DNA from: CAZYMF01 sp964648215
Lineage (GTDB): Bacteria > Desulfobacterota > Binatia > HRBIN30 > JACQVA1
DNA: 30,529 nt
Assembly: GCA_964648215.1 (NCBI GenBank)
Contig: CAZYMF010000038.1
Span: 1-30,529, forward strand
Direction: 5' to 3'
Numbering within the stretch: the first letter of the stretch is position 1; each line of letters begins with the position of its first letter. The notes below the pieces were generated by a model that did no database searches, had not been told where the DNA came from, and worked only from the letters and a program-made list of their open reading frames with translations. The translations under genes were made by a program, and so were the position numbers. This document shows, piece after piece, positions 16,829 to 25,968 of this stretch.

Positions 16829-19240
16829 GTGGCTTCTCCAGCGTCACCGCGCCGGCCGCCTCCTCCGCTCAGCGAGATCATTCTCAACACGGTTAGGTCG
16901 CTGGTCGTCGGTCTCGACCTCGAGGGGCGCATCCAGCTCTTCAACGACCGCTGTGTCGAGGTGACGGGTTGGTCGCGAGAGGAGGCCCTCGGCAGCAACT
17001 GGCTCGAGCACTTCGTGCCGCCGGCCCGGCGCGACGGGGTGCTGGCGGCCTTCCACGATGTCATCGAGGGCCGTGGCCCGCTCATCCACGAGAACCCGAT
17101 CCTGACCCGCAATGGCGGCGAGCGACTGATCGAATGGCGCAACGCGGTGGCGCGGAACGGCGAAGGGCACGTCGCTCTGGTGGTGGGCACGGGCCTGGAC
17201 GTCACCGAAACGCGCCGCACGGCACGCGAGGACGCTCTGCTGCGCGACCTGAACGCCCGCCTGCTGGCCGGCGAGGGCCTGCCGGCGGTGACGGACCACG
17301 TTCTCGGGGAGCTGGCGGCGCTCTCCGGCTTCGAGGTCCTCTTCGTCGAGCGCTACCTGCCCGAATCGAACGAGATCCTGCTGATGTCGATTCGGGCGCC
17401 GATCGACGCGCCGCGGCTGGAGGGGCTGCGGTTGCCGGCGAACGAGACGCTGCCCGGCGCCGTGGTTCGCAGCGGCGAGCCGATCCTCGAGCCCGACGCC
17501 ACCGGCCGTGCCGACCAGGGCCACGCGGTGTTGCGTGCCCTCGGCCTGCGCGGGTTCTACTGTTTCCCGATCAAGGCCGACGACGTCGTGGTGGGAACGC
17601 TGAGCCTGGCCAGTCGCGAGCCGAGGCCGCTGCCGCCCGAGCTGCGCGCCTACCTGCCGCGGGTGGCCGACTCCCTGGCCCTGGCGATCACGAGGGTCGA
17701 GGCGGTCAATCGCCTGCGCGAGAGCGAGATGTACATGCGCGCGGTGCTCGACACCGCGGCCGACGGCATCGTCACCATCGACGAGCAGGGCATCGTGCAG
17801 TCACTCAATCCGGCGGCCACCCGCATCTTCGGCTACGACGAGCGCACGGTGGTCGGCCAGAACGTGAAGGTCCTCATCCCGGCCGAGCCGGCGATCGATC
17901 AGGAGGAGTTCCTGCGCCGCTACGTGTTCACCGGACAGGGGCACGTCGGCGGCGTCGGGCGCGAGGTCGAGGGGCGCCGCCAGGACGGCAGCGACTTCCC
18001 GCTCGAGCTCGCGGTCAGCGAGACCCGGCTGCCCACGGGGCGGCGCGTGTTCACGGGAATCGTTCGCGATCTCACCGAACGCAAGCAGCTCGAGGCGCAG
18101 CTGCGCCAGGCCCAGAAGATGGAGGCCGTCGGTCAGCTCGCCGGCGGCGTGGCGCACGACTTCAACAACGTGCTCACCGGCATCACCGGCTACACGCAGC
18201 TCGCGTTGCGGCGCGTGGCGCCGGAGGACCCGTCGCGACACTACATCGAGGAGATCCAGTCCGCCGCCTTCCGCGCCACCAACCTCAGCCGCCAGCTGCT
18301 CGCCTTCAGCCGCCAGCAGGTCATGTCGCCGCGCGTGATCGATCTGCGTGCGGTGGTGACCGACCTGAGCAAGATGCTGCGGCGACTGATCGGCGAGGAC
18401 ATCGAGCTGAGCGTGACCACCGGCTCGGAGGTCGCCCAGGCCAAGGCCGATCCGGGCCAGATCGAGCAGGTGATCGTCAACCTGGCGGTCAACGCGCGCG
18501 ATGCCATGCCCGAGGGCGGCAAGCTCCACATCGACGTCACCACCACCGAGCCGCAGCAGAGGTTGCCGCGGCAGGTCGGGCTGCGGCCGGGGCCCTACGT
18601 CGTGCTGACGGTGAGCGACACCGGCACGGGAATGACCGCGGCCGTGCGGGCGCACATCTTCGAGCCGTTCTTCACCACCAAGGAGCCCGGCCGCGGCACC
18701 GGTCTCGGCCTCGCCACCGTGTACGGCATCGTCACCCAGAGCGGCGGCCACATCCACGTCGACAGCACGCCGGGGAAAGGCAGCGCGTTCCACATCTACC
18801 TTCCGCGCGTCGCGCAAACCCAGGACGCCGCGGCGCAGCGCGTCGTGACGGCCTCCTCCTTCGCGGGCACCGAAACGATTCTGCTGGTCGAGGACGATGA
18901 CACGGTCCGCCACGTCAACGCCGAGCAGCTGCGCGTCGAGGGGTATCGTGTCCTCTCCGCGCGCAACGGCGACGAGGCCCTCGATCTCAGCCGTAGCACG
19001 GGGAACATCGACCTCCTGGTCACCGACGTGGTCATGCCCGGCGTCAACGGTCGCGATCTCGCCGTGGCGCTCCTGCGCCAGCACCCGAAGCTGAAGGTGC
19101 TCTTCGTCTCCGCGCACCCGCAGGCGACGGCGCTCCCCCCCGGTCAGGCGCCGGCACAGGCGCTCTTCCTGCAGAAGCCGTTTCGCCCCGGCGAGCTGGC
19201 GCGCAAGGTGCGGGGGGCGATCGACGCGCGGCGGCGGTAG
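16829..19240 (+). CDS. hybrid sensor histidine kinase (PAS-GAF-PAS-HisKA-HATPase-REC)
   Basis: This 803-residue cytosolic sensor has no membrane helix. The order is PAS about 12-135 (IILNTVRSLVVGLDLEGRI), GAF about 140-290, a second PAS about 300-425 (MRAVLDTAADGIVTIDEQGIVQSLNPAA), then the kinase. The phospho-acceptor is H443 in GVAHDFNNVLTGI. ATPase boxes are N555 in NARDAMPEGG, D597 in DTGTGM, and GTGLGLATVYGIV. The C-terminal receiver domain starts TILLVEDDDTVRHVNAEQL, with phospho-acceptor D733 in TDVVMPG and lysine in LQKPF. It is an NtrB-like family H-box (AHDFNN) hybrid kinase. No output regulator gene is adjacent, so its target is unknown. The GTG start at 16829 follows the upstream gene by 6 bases with only a weak GAGCGAG site; PAS homology begins about 10 residues in. 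Confidence 0.93.
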   Translation: MASPASPRRPPPPLSEIILNTVRSLVVGLDLEGRIQLFNDRCVEVTGWSREEALGSNWLEHFVPPARRDGVLAAFHDVIEGRGPLIHENPILTRNGGERLIEWRNAVARNGEGHVALVVGTGLDVTETRRTAREDALLRDLNARLLAGEGLPAVTDHVLGELAALSGFEVLFVERYLPESNEILLMSIRAPIDAPRLEGLRLPANETLPGAVVRSGEPILEPDATGRADQGHAVLRALGLRGFYCFPIKADDVVVGTLSLASREPRPLPPELRAYLPRVADSLALAITRVEAVNRLRESEMYMRAVLDTAADGIVTIDEQGIVQSLNPAATRIFGYDERTVVGQNVKVLIPAEPAIDQEEFLRRYVFTGQGHVGGVGREVEGRRQDGSDFPLELAVSETRLPTGRRVFTGIVRDLTERKQLEAQLRQAQKMEAVGQLAGGVAHDFNNVLTGITGYTQLALRRVAPEDPSRHYIEEIQSAAFRATNLSRQLLAFSRQQVMSPRVIDLRAVVTDLSKMLRRLIGEDIELSVTTGSEVAQAKADPGQIEQVIVNLAVNARDAMPEGGKLHIDVTTTEPQQRLPRQVGLRPGPYVVLTVSDTGTGMTAAVRAHIFEPFFTTKEPGRGTGLGLATVYGIVTQSGGHIHVDSTPGKGSAFHIYLPRVAQTQDAAAQRVVTASSFAGTETILLVEDDDTVRHVNAEQLRVEGYRVLSARNGDEALDLSRSTGNIDLLVTDVVMPGVNGRDLAVALLRQHPKLKVLFVSAHPQATALPPGQAPAQALFLQKPFRPGELARKVRGAIDARRR

Positions 19241-19245
19241 ATCAG

Positions 19246-19272
19246 AAGCTGCAAGCTCCAAGCAGCAAGAGG
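19246..19272. repeat. short CAAGCNN heptamer tract
   Basis: Just after the kinase stop come AAGCTG, CAAGCTC, CAAGCAG and CAAGAGG, the same degenerate heptamer as in the inverted repeat at 16081, here only on one side. CGGCTTGCGA, a sequence of the reverse sense, occurs twice downstream at 19324-19333 and 19363-19372. Confidence 0.6.
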
Positions 19273-19358
19273 TAGGGCGGGCACCGCCCGCCACGGCTCG
19301 ACGCCCGGAAGGCATGCGCTTCACGGCTTGCGAAACTGGCGGGCCGTGCCCGCCCTAC
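19272..19358. repeat. 22-bp inverted repeat (GGGCGGGCACCGCCCGCC type)
   Basis: GTAGGGCGGGCACCGCCCGCCA (described in two parts: GTAGGGCGGGCA and CCGCCCGCCA) spans 19272-19293, and its reverse complement, with one mismatch, spans 19337-19358. Each arm is itself a palindrome (GGCGGG/CCCGCC). It fills the spacer between the converging stops of the kinase (19240) and the second ArsA-like gene (19373), and may act as a terminator or a REP-like mobile repeat. Confidence 0.8.
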
Positions 19359-19372
19359 ATTTCGGCTTGCGA

Positions 19373-20473
19373 CTATCTTTCGATCCCCGGCGCGATGAAC
19401 GCGGCGAAGCGGCGCAGGGCGGCCAGGGAGATCGGCGCTTCGGGGAGCATCGGCACCGCCGCCAGCAACGGCAGGCCGGTGGCCTCGTGCAGGTCGCGCA
19501 GGCAGCGGTGATCGCGGCGCGAGAGCGTGTGCAGGTCGGCGTAGTTGGCCAGCAGCTTGCGCCGCAGGGCGGGCGGCCACTCGCCTTCTTCCACCGCCAG
19601 CGTCTCCAGGCGCGGGAACGCCAGCACCCGGTTGGCCACCACGCCGGCCACGTGAAGTCCCGCCTCGCGCAGCTCGCGATGGAGCTCGATCGCCGTCACC
19701 ACCGCATCGGGCTCGGGCGTGGTGACGAGCACGAAGGCGGTGCTCGGCGCGCGCAGCAGGGCGGTGACCTCGGCGGCGCGGGTCTGAAAGCCGGCGATCA
19801 TGGTCTCGAAGCCCGAGACGAAGGCCGAGAGGTCGGACAGCAGGCTCAGCCCCGTCCACCGCTCCAACGCCTTCAGCAAGGCTCCGAGGGCCATGCGCGC
19901 GACACCGGAGTCGCCCCCCAGCAGCGCCGTCGGACTCTTCAGCAGCGCCACCGCGCGGGTGGCGAGCAGCTCGGCCAGGCGGCTCGGAGCCGCCAGCAGA
20001 TCACGCGCGTGCGCGCTCGGCGGCGTGTCGACGACCAGCGTCTGGTAGCGGCGATGATGCGCCAGCTCGTGCAGCTTCTCCATCGCCATGTACTCCGCCG
20101 AGCCACCGAGCTCGTCGGAGAGCTGCTGGTAGAGCCGATTGGCGAGAATGCGGCCGGCGACTTCCGGCGACGGCGCGAACCGCCGCACCACCTCGTCGAA
20201 GACGTGCTTGGTGTCCAGCGCCATCGCCTCCAGGCGCTGGCCGCCGGCGAGGGGCACCGGCTGCGGCACGGTACTGAGCCGGGAGAGTCCGAGCGCGTCC
20301 TTCAGTCGGCGCGCCGGATCGAAGGTGATCACCGCGGTGCGCCGGTTATGCAGCGCCGCCGCCACCCCCAGCGAGGCCGACACCGTGGTCTTGCCGACGC
20401 CGCCGGTGCCGACGCACACCAGTAGGCGCTTGTGGAAGATCCCGTTGTCCGCTCCTTTGCCGTTCTTGACCAT
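19373..20473 (-). CDS. ArsA/Get3-family ATPase, second of a pair, lacking the signature lysine
   Basis: This 366-residue P-loop ATPase of the ArsA/Get3 branch has the Walker A motif GTGGVGKTT at residues 22-30. The signature lysine of the deviant Walker A (KGGVGKT) is replaced by threonine, unlike its partner. Further family marks are ITFDPARRLKDALGL, EYMAMEKLHELAHHRRYQTLVVDTPPSAHARDLL (switch region), and FVLVTTPEPDAVVTAIELHRELREAGLHVAGVVANRVL. The CxxC zinc site of eukaryotic Get3 is not seen, nor are arsenite-binding cysteines. It starts 17 bases downstream of the first ATPase stop, so the two are co-transcribed. Paired ATPases of this kind are known in actinobacteria and other bacteria and may act as a heteromer. 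Arsenic transport is not supported, as no arsB or arsR is nearby. Confidence 0.88.
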   Translation of the reverse strand: MVKNGKGADNGIFHKRLLVCVGTGGVGKTTVSASLGVAAALHNRRTAVITFDPARRLKDALGLSRLSTVPQPVPLAGGQRLEAMALDTKHVFDEVVRRFAPSPEVAGRILANRLYQQLSDELGGSAEYMAMEKLHELAHHRRYQTLVVDTPPSAHARDLLAAPSRLAELLATRAVALLKSPTALLGGDSGVARMALGALLKALERWTGLSLLSDLSAFVSGFETMIAGFQTRAAEVTALLRAPSTAFVLVTTPEPDAVVTAIELHRELREAGLHVAGVVANRVLAFPRLETLAVEEGEWPPALRRKLLANYADLHTLSRRDHRCLRDLHEATGLPLLAAVPMLPEAPISLAALRRFAAFIAPGIER

Positions 20474-20490
20474 GGCAGCAACCGGTGGCG

Positions 20491-21399
20491 TCACGGCAGC
20501 AGGGCGCCGCAGAGGCGGCGAGCGGCGGTGTCGAGCTGCGCCGGGTCCAGGGCGACGGTGAAGATCTGCGGCAGGACGATGGGCGTCGTCCCGAGGGCGC
20601 GGCGCAGCCGCCCGAGATGCCGCTCGGCCTCGCGCCGCGCCGCCATCTGAAATCGCGCCGCCGCCGGCAGCAGCTCGTCGTCGTGACCGGAGGCCGCCAG
20701 ATCCAGCGCGTCCTGGCGCGAGAAGCGGCGCGGGTAGACGCGGTTCAAAACCGGCCGCTCCACCCGGACGGCAATGTCGCCGACCAGCGTAGCGTGCGCC
20801 TCGAGGGTCTCGTTGACCGCCAGCTCCTCGGGGATGGTGACCAGCACCACCCGCGTCGACTGCTCGTCGCCGAGCAGCGAGAGCAGGCGCCGCGCGGTCG
20901 TTCCGATCGGTCCGCCGGGCACCATGCTCGCCAGGTTGCGCGGCGTGCGCAGCAAGGCCAGCGCGTGGCCGGTGGCCGGCCCGTCGACGATCACCAGATC
21001 GTAGCTGCGGCGCGCCAGCAGCCCCGACGGCGCCACCCACTCGAGCAGTCGCTCGAGAACGAGGAACTCCGTGACTCCCGGAGCGGCGGCGGTGAGGGCG
21101 TTGAACGAGGTGCTGGAGAGCAGCCGCCGGGCGAGCAGCGGCACCCGCAGCAGGCGCGTGAAGTAGGCCTCCACCAGCTTGCGCGGCTCGACGCGGACCG
21201 CCGCCACCCGCGGCGCCAGCCGCTGCGGCTCGGCGCCGAGCGAACGCGCGCCGAAGAGCTGCGCCAGCCGCCCGTCGTTGGCGGTCTCGACGATGAGCGT
21301 GCGTTGGCCGCGGTGTGCCGCCCCGCGCGCGAGCGCCGCCGCCACCGTCGTCTTGCCGACGCCTCCTTTTCCGATCACGAAGAGCAGCTGCGCGGCCAT
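20491..21399 (-). CDS. ArsA/Get3-family ATPase, first of a pair
   Basis: This 302-residue protein starts MAAQLLFVIGKGGVGKTTVAAALARGAA, with an intact deviant Walker A (signature lysine K11, P-loop lysine K16). The switch region is YDLVIVDGPATGHALALLRTPRNL, followed by TRVVLVTIPEELAVNETLE and the C-terminal RVERPVLNRVYPRRFSRQD, all matching ArsA/Get3-like ATPases. No membrane helix is present. The ATG at 21397-21399 fits the P-loop position; no good ribosome site is seen. The longer open frame back to 22914 is antisense to the moxR gene and is rejected. With its downstream partner it likely forms an asymmetric ATPase complex handling a client protein. The client is unknown, and the tail-anchored-like protein at 2638 is only a speculative candidate class. 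Confidence 0.88.
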   Translation of the reverse strand: MAAQLLFVIGKGGVGKTTVAAALARGAAHRGQRTLIVETANDGRLAQLFGARSLGAEPQRLAPRVAAVRVEPRKLVEAYFTRLLRVPLLARRLLSSTSFNALTAAAPGVTEFLVLERLLEWVAPSGLLARRSYDLVIVDGPATGHALALLRTPRNLASMVPGGPIGTTARRLLSLLGDEQSTRVVLVTIPEELAVNETLEAHATLVGDIAVRVERPVLNRVYPRRFSRQDALDLAASGHDDELLPAAARFQMAARREAERHLGRLRRALGTTPIVLPQIFTVALDPAQLDTAARRLCGALLP

Positions 21400-21732
21400 G
21401 GTGTGAGTCGAATCTCGTCGCTGGCTGCGTGACGCATAACAGAGAGCGGTCACCAAAACGAGCCGCGCACAGGCTGGAAGCCTGTGCCACCAAAAGGTTT
21501 CGATCCGGTGGCACAGGCTTCCAGCCTGTGTGTCGCCGCTGCGCCGCGGGCCGCTCGCTTGACCCCTCCGGAGGCGGCCGGTAGACAGAGAGGTTGAATC
21601 ACGAGCGAAGGGACGCCGGTCGGTAGCGCATGCGCCGGTTCGATGTTCCGGCAATTCCATCGAATGCCCGGGCGGGTACCGTCGTCGAAAAGCACGCGCT
21701 CGTTCGCGACTCCAACAATCTAGGGTGGGTGG
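21400..21732. other. 333-base divergent spacer with inverted repeat
   Basis: This spacer separates the ArsA-like gene (-) from the second moxR (+). Apart from the 24-bp inverted repeat at 21468-21530 I see no gene. A GGGTGGGTGG stretch just before 21733 is the probable ribosome-binding region of moxR. No convincing -10/-35 pair stands out on either strand. Confidence 0.6.
21468..21530. repeat. perfect 24-bp inverted repeat (ACAGGCTGGAAGCCTGT type)
   Basis: Left arm 21468-21491 begins CACAGGCTGGAAGCCTGTG and ends CCACC; right arm 21507-21530 is its exact reverse complement, with a 15-base loop. Each arm also folds alone (CACAGGCT/AGCCTGTG), a nested palindrome. Translated, it gives TGFQPV- and LEACAT-like peptides familiar as spurious ORFs from dispersed repeats in environmental bacteria. 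Confidence 0.9.
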
Positions 21733-22722
<990 letters not shown>

Positions 22723-22759
22723 GGCGCGCCGCGGAACGAGTCGGGCCCGGCAGAGTTTC

Positions 22760-23677
<918 letters not shown>

Positions 23678-23793
23678 GAGCGGCGCTTCTCGAGCTTCGT
23701 CACCCATGGCGTTCACGGCTGAGACCTGGCGAGCTTCGCGGCGACATTCGCTGGCCCGACCGGCTGTGGCGCCGCTGCGGGGAAAAGAAATTC

Positions 23794-23928
23794 ACCACAG
23801 AGGCACAGAGGACACAGAGGAGAAAACCACAGAGCCTTCCTGCGTCGAGATGAAAACCGGCACCCCGATGAGGTATTTACCGAGCGATCCTCTCCGACCG
23901 ATCTCCGTGTCCTCCGTGCCTCTGTGGT
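23794..23928. repeat. inverted pair of CCACAGAGGCACAGAGG-type repeats, 83 bases apart
   Basis: Left arm 23794-23819 begins ACCACAGAGGCACAGAGG; right arm 23903-23928 is its reverse complement with two mismatches in 26. Repeats of this form are common in large environmental genomes. The left arm is in the spacer after DUF58, the right arm is inside the next gene and encodes part of its signal peptide. Confidence 0.85.
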
Positions 23929-24986
23929 TCGTGATCTTCTTGGTGCTGACGACCGGCGCTTCCCCCATGTCGGCGGCGGTCGTGCCATCGCCCGTCGCGG
24001 CGCAGACGCCCGTGCCGACCGTCGTCGCCACGGCCGCGATCACCGCCGCCCCGACCGTGGCGGCCACGCCGGCGCCGACGATCGCTTCGCCGCTCGAGAT
24101 CAACGCCAAGGCCACGCCGGCCAAGGTCACCATCGGCACGCGCTTTCGCTACACCCTCGAGGTCGCCGCGCCGGCGGGCGTCGACGTCGTCCTGGCGCAG
24201 CCGGCGGAGCGGATCGGCGACTTCGAGATCGTCGACTTCGGCGACGAGCCGACGGCGCACCGTGACGGCAAGACCATCGTCACCCGCTGGTTCACGCTGG
24301 CCGGCTTTACCGTCGGGACCCACAAGCTGATGTCGCCGCCGGTCTACTTCCGCCACGGCGGCAAAGACCTCACCGAGGCGCCGGGCAAGGAGATCACCGT
24401 TACCGTCGAGAGCCTGCTGGCCAAGGCGGGCAAGGCCACCGACATCCGCGACATCAGGGGCCCGGTCGAGTTCCCGATCGATTGGCGGCCGTACTACTTC
24501 GTCGGCGGTGCCCTGGCCGCTCTGCTGGGCCTGGCCTTCGCGCTCTACCGCTTCCTCAACCGCGAGCGCCGCGGCGCGCCGGCGGCGGCGCCGAAGCCGG
24601 CGCACGTGGTCGCCTTGGAGGAGCTCGAGCGGCTGCGCCGTCGCGGCCTGGTCGAGCAGGGAGCCTTCAAGGAGTACTACTCCGCTCTCTCGACCATCGT
24701 CCGGTCCTACATCGAGCGCCGCTTCGGCCTGCGCGCGCCGGAGATGACCACCGAGGAGTTCCTGCTCAGCAGCACGCGCGGCGGCCGGCTGCAGAGCGGC
24801 CACCGCGGCCTGCTGGGCGAGTTCCTCACCGAGTCGGACATGGTCAAGTTCGCGCGCCACGTGCCCACCATCGCCGACAGCGAGCGCGCCTTCGCCGCCG
24901 CCCGTCGTTTCGTCGACGAGACCGCCGCCGGGGTCATGTCCGCGCCGCCATCTTCTCCCAAGGAGGCCATCCGTGCGGCTGGCTAG
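23868..24986 (+). CDS. signal-peptide Ig-like protein with one membrane helix and cytosolic tail (Bat operon, DUF4381-like)
   Basis: This 372-residue protein has a signal peptide (MRYLPSDPLRP, then ISVSSVPLWFVIFLVLTTGA) and a likely cleavage near SPMSA. A Pro/Ala/Thr/Val-rich linker (about 37-75) follows, then a beta-rich domain (ITVTVESL region) resembling the N-terminal part of BatD. A helix at about 208-228 (YYFVGGALAALLGLAFALY) precedes a cytosolic helical tail (EYYSALSTIVRSYIERRFGLRAPEMTTEEFL) like the C-terminal domain found in BatD and DUF4381-type proteins. The signal-peptide core is encoded by a dispersed-repeat arm (23903-23928). The start is ATG 23868 or, possibly, ATG 23850; neither has a strong ribosome site. 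A longer frame from 23514 reads through repeats and the DUF58 gene and is rejected. The end overlaps batA by 14 bases. Confidence 0.82.
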   Translation: MRYLPSDPLRPISVSSVPLWFVIFLVLTTGASPMSAAVVPSPVAAQTPVPTVVATAAITAAPTVAATPAPTIASPLEINAKATPAKVTIGTRFRYTLEVAAPAGVDVVLAQPAERIGDFEIVDFGDEPTAHRDGKTIVTRWFTLAGFTVGTHKLMSPPVYFRHGGKDLTEAPGKEITVTVESLLAKAGKATDIRDIRGPVEFPIDWRPYYFVGGALAALLGLAFALYRFLNRERRGAPAAAPKPAHVVALEELERLRRRGLVEQGAFKEYYSALSTIVRSYIERRFGLRAPEMTTEEFLLSSTRGGRLQSGHRGLLGEFLTESDMVKFARHVPTIADSERAFAAARRFVDETAAGVMSAPPSSPKEAIRAAG

Positions 24987-25968
24987 TCCCTGGTTTCTGC
25001 TGCTCCTCGGCCTGCTGCCGTTGCTGCTGCCCTGGGGCCGGCGCTCGGACCGACAGGCGAGCGTGCGCTTCCCGACTCTGTCGACGCTGCGAGCCCTGAG
25101 GCCCGCCGGCGCCGGAGGCCGGCGCGCCATCCTCGGCCTGCTGCGCGCCGCCGGACTCATCCTCATCGTGTTCGCCCTGGCGCGGCCGCAGCTCGGCACC
25201 GCCCTCACCCGCGTGCACCGGGAAGGGGTCGACATCGTGCTCGCCGTCGATCTCTCCGGCAGCATGCTGGCCGAGGACTTCACCCTCGGCGGCCAGCGCG
25301 CCAGCCGGGTCGACGTGGTGAAGTCGGTGGTCAAGGACTTCATCGCCGCGCGTCCCGAGGATCGCATCGGCCTGGTCCTGTTCGCCGCCCGTCCGTACAC
25401 ACAGTGCCCGCTCACGCTCGACCACGGCTGGCTGATGCAGAACCTCGACCGCGCCAAGGTGGGGATGATCGAGGACGGCACGGCGATCGGCTCGGCGATC
25501 GCCACCGCGGTCAACCGGCTGCGCTCGTCGAAGGCGAAGACCAAGTTCGTCGTCCTGCTCACCGACGGCCAGAACAACGCCGGGCGCATCACGCCGCAGA
25601 CCGCGGCCGACGCCGCGGCCGCTCTCGGCATCAAGGTGTACACCGTCGGCGCCGGCACCCGCGGTGTCGCCCCGTACCCGGCGCGCGACCTGTTCGGCAA
25701 CAAGGTGTACCGGCCGATGCAGGTCGACATCGACGAGGACACGCTGAAGAAGATCGCCAGCACCACGCACGCGCGCTACTTCCGCGCCACCGACACGGCC
25801 AGCCTGCGCCAGATCTACCAGGAGATCGACCGCAGCGAGAAGACGCCGTTCGAGGCTCCCCAGTACCTCGACTACCGCGAGCTCTATCCCTGGCTCGCCT
25901 GGCCGGCGATGGCGCTGCTGCTGCTGGAGATCGGGCTTTCGGAGACCGTGCTGAGGAAGCTGCCATGA
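24973..25968 (+). CDS. batA: BatA-like VWA membrane protein
   Basis: This 331-residue protein has an N-terminal helix (ASPWFLLLLGLLPLLLPWG), a second near residues 50-65 (ILGLLRAAGLILIVFALARPQLG), a VWA domain with intact metal site DLSGS (in VDIVLAVDLSGSMLAEDF) and TDGQNNAG, and a C-terminal helix (LYPWLAWPAMALLLLEIGL). This is the BatA/BatB arrangement with the VWA domain facing the periplasm. GTG at 24973 is chosen because AGGAGG (24961-24966) lies six bases upstream, inside the end of the preceding gene. The stop overlaps the batB ATG (ATGA). In Bacteroides the bat genes support aerotolerance; the molecular role remains poorly defined. Confidence 0.92.
   Translation: MRLASPWFLLLLGLLPLLLPWGRRSDRQASVRFPTLSTLRALRPAGAGGRRAILGLLRAAGLILIVFALARPQLGTALTRVHREGVDIVLAVDLSGSMLAEDFTLGGQRASRVDVVKSVVKDFIAARPEDRIGLVLFAARPYTQCPLTLDHGWLMQNLDRAKVGMIEDGTAIGSAIATAVNRLRSSKAKTKFVVLLTDGQNNAGRITPQTAADAAAALGIKVYTVGAGTRGVAPYPARDLFGNKVYRPMQVDIDEDTLKKIASTTHARYFRATDTASLRQIYQEIDRSEKTPFEAPQYLDYRELYPWLAWPAMALLLLEIGLSETVLRKLP

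Noticed and set aside
17801..19324. 507-codon minus-strand frame opposite the histidine kinase
   Set aside because: The kinase domains are unmistakable on the plus strand; this frame has no motif.
19373..21399. Arsenite efflux ATPase (arsA) genes
   Set aside because: No arsB, arsR or arsD nearby and no arsenite-binding cysteine pattern; only membership of the wider ArsA/Get3 family is supported.
21468..21530. Insertion-sequence terminal repeats
   Set aside because: Only 15 bases lie between the arms, with no transposase and no target duplication; REP-like repeat is the better reading.
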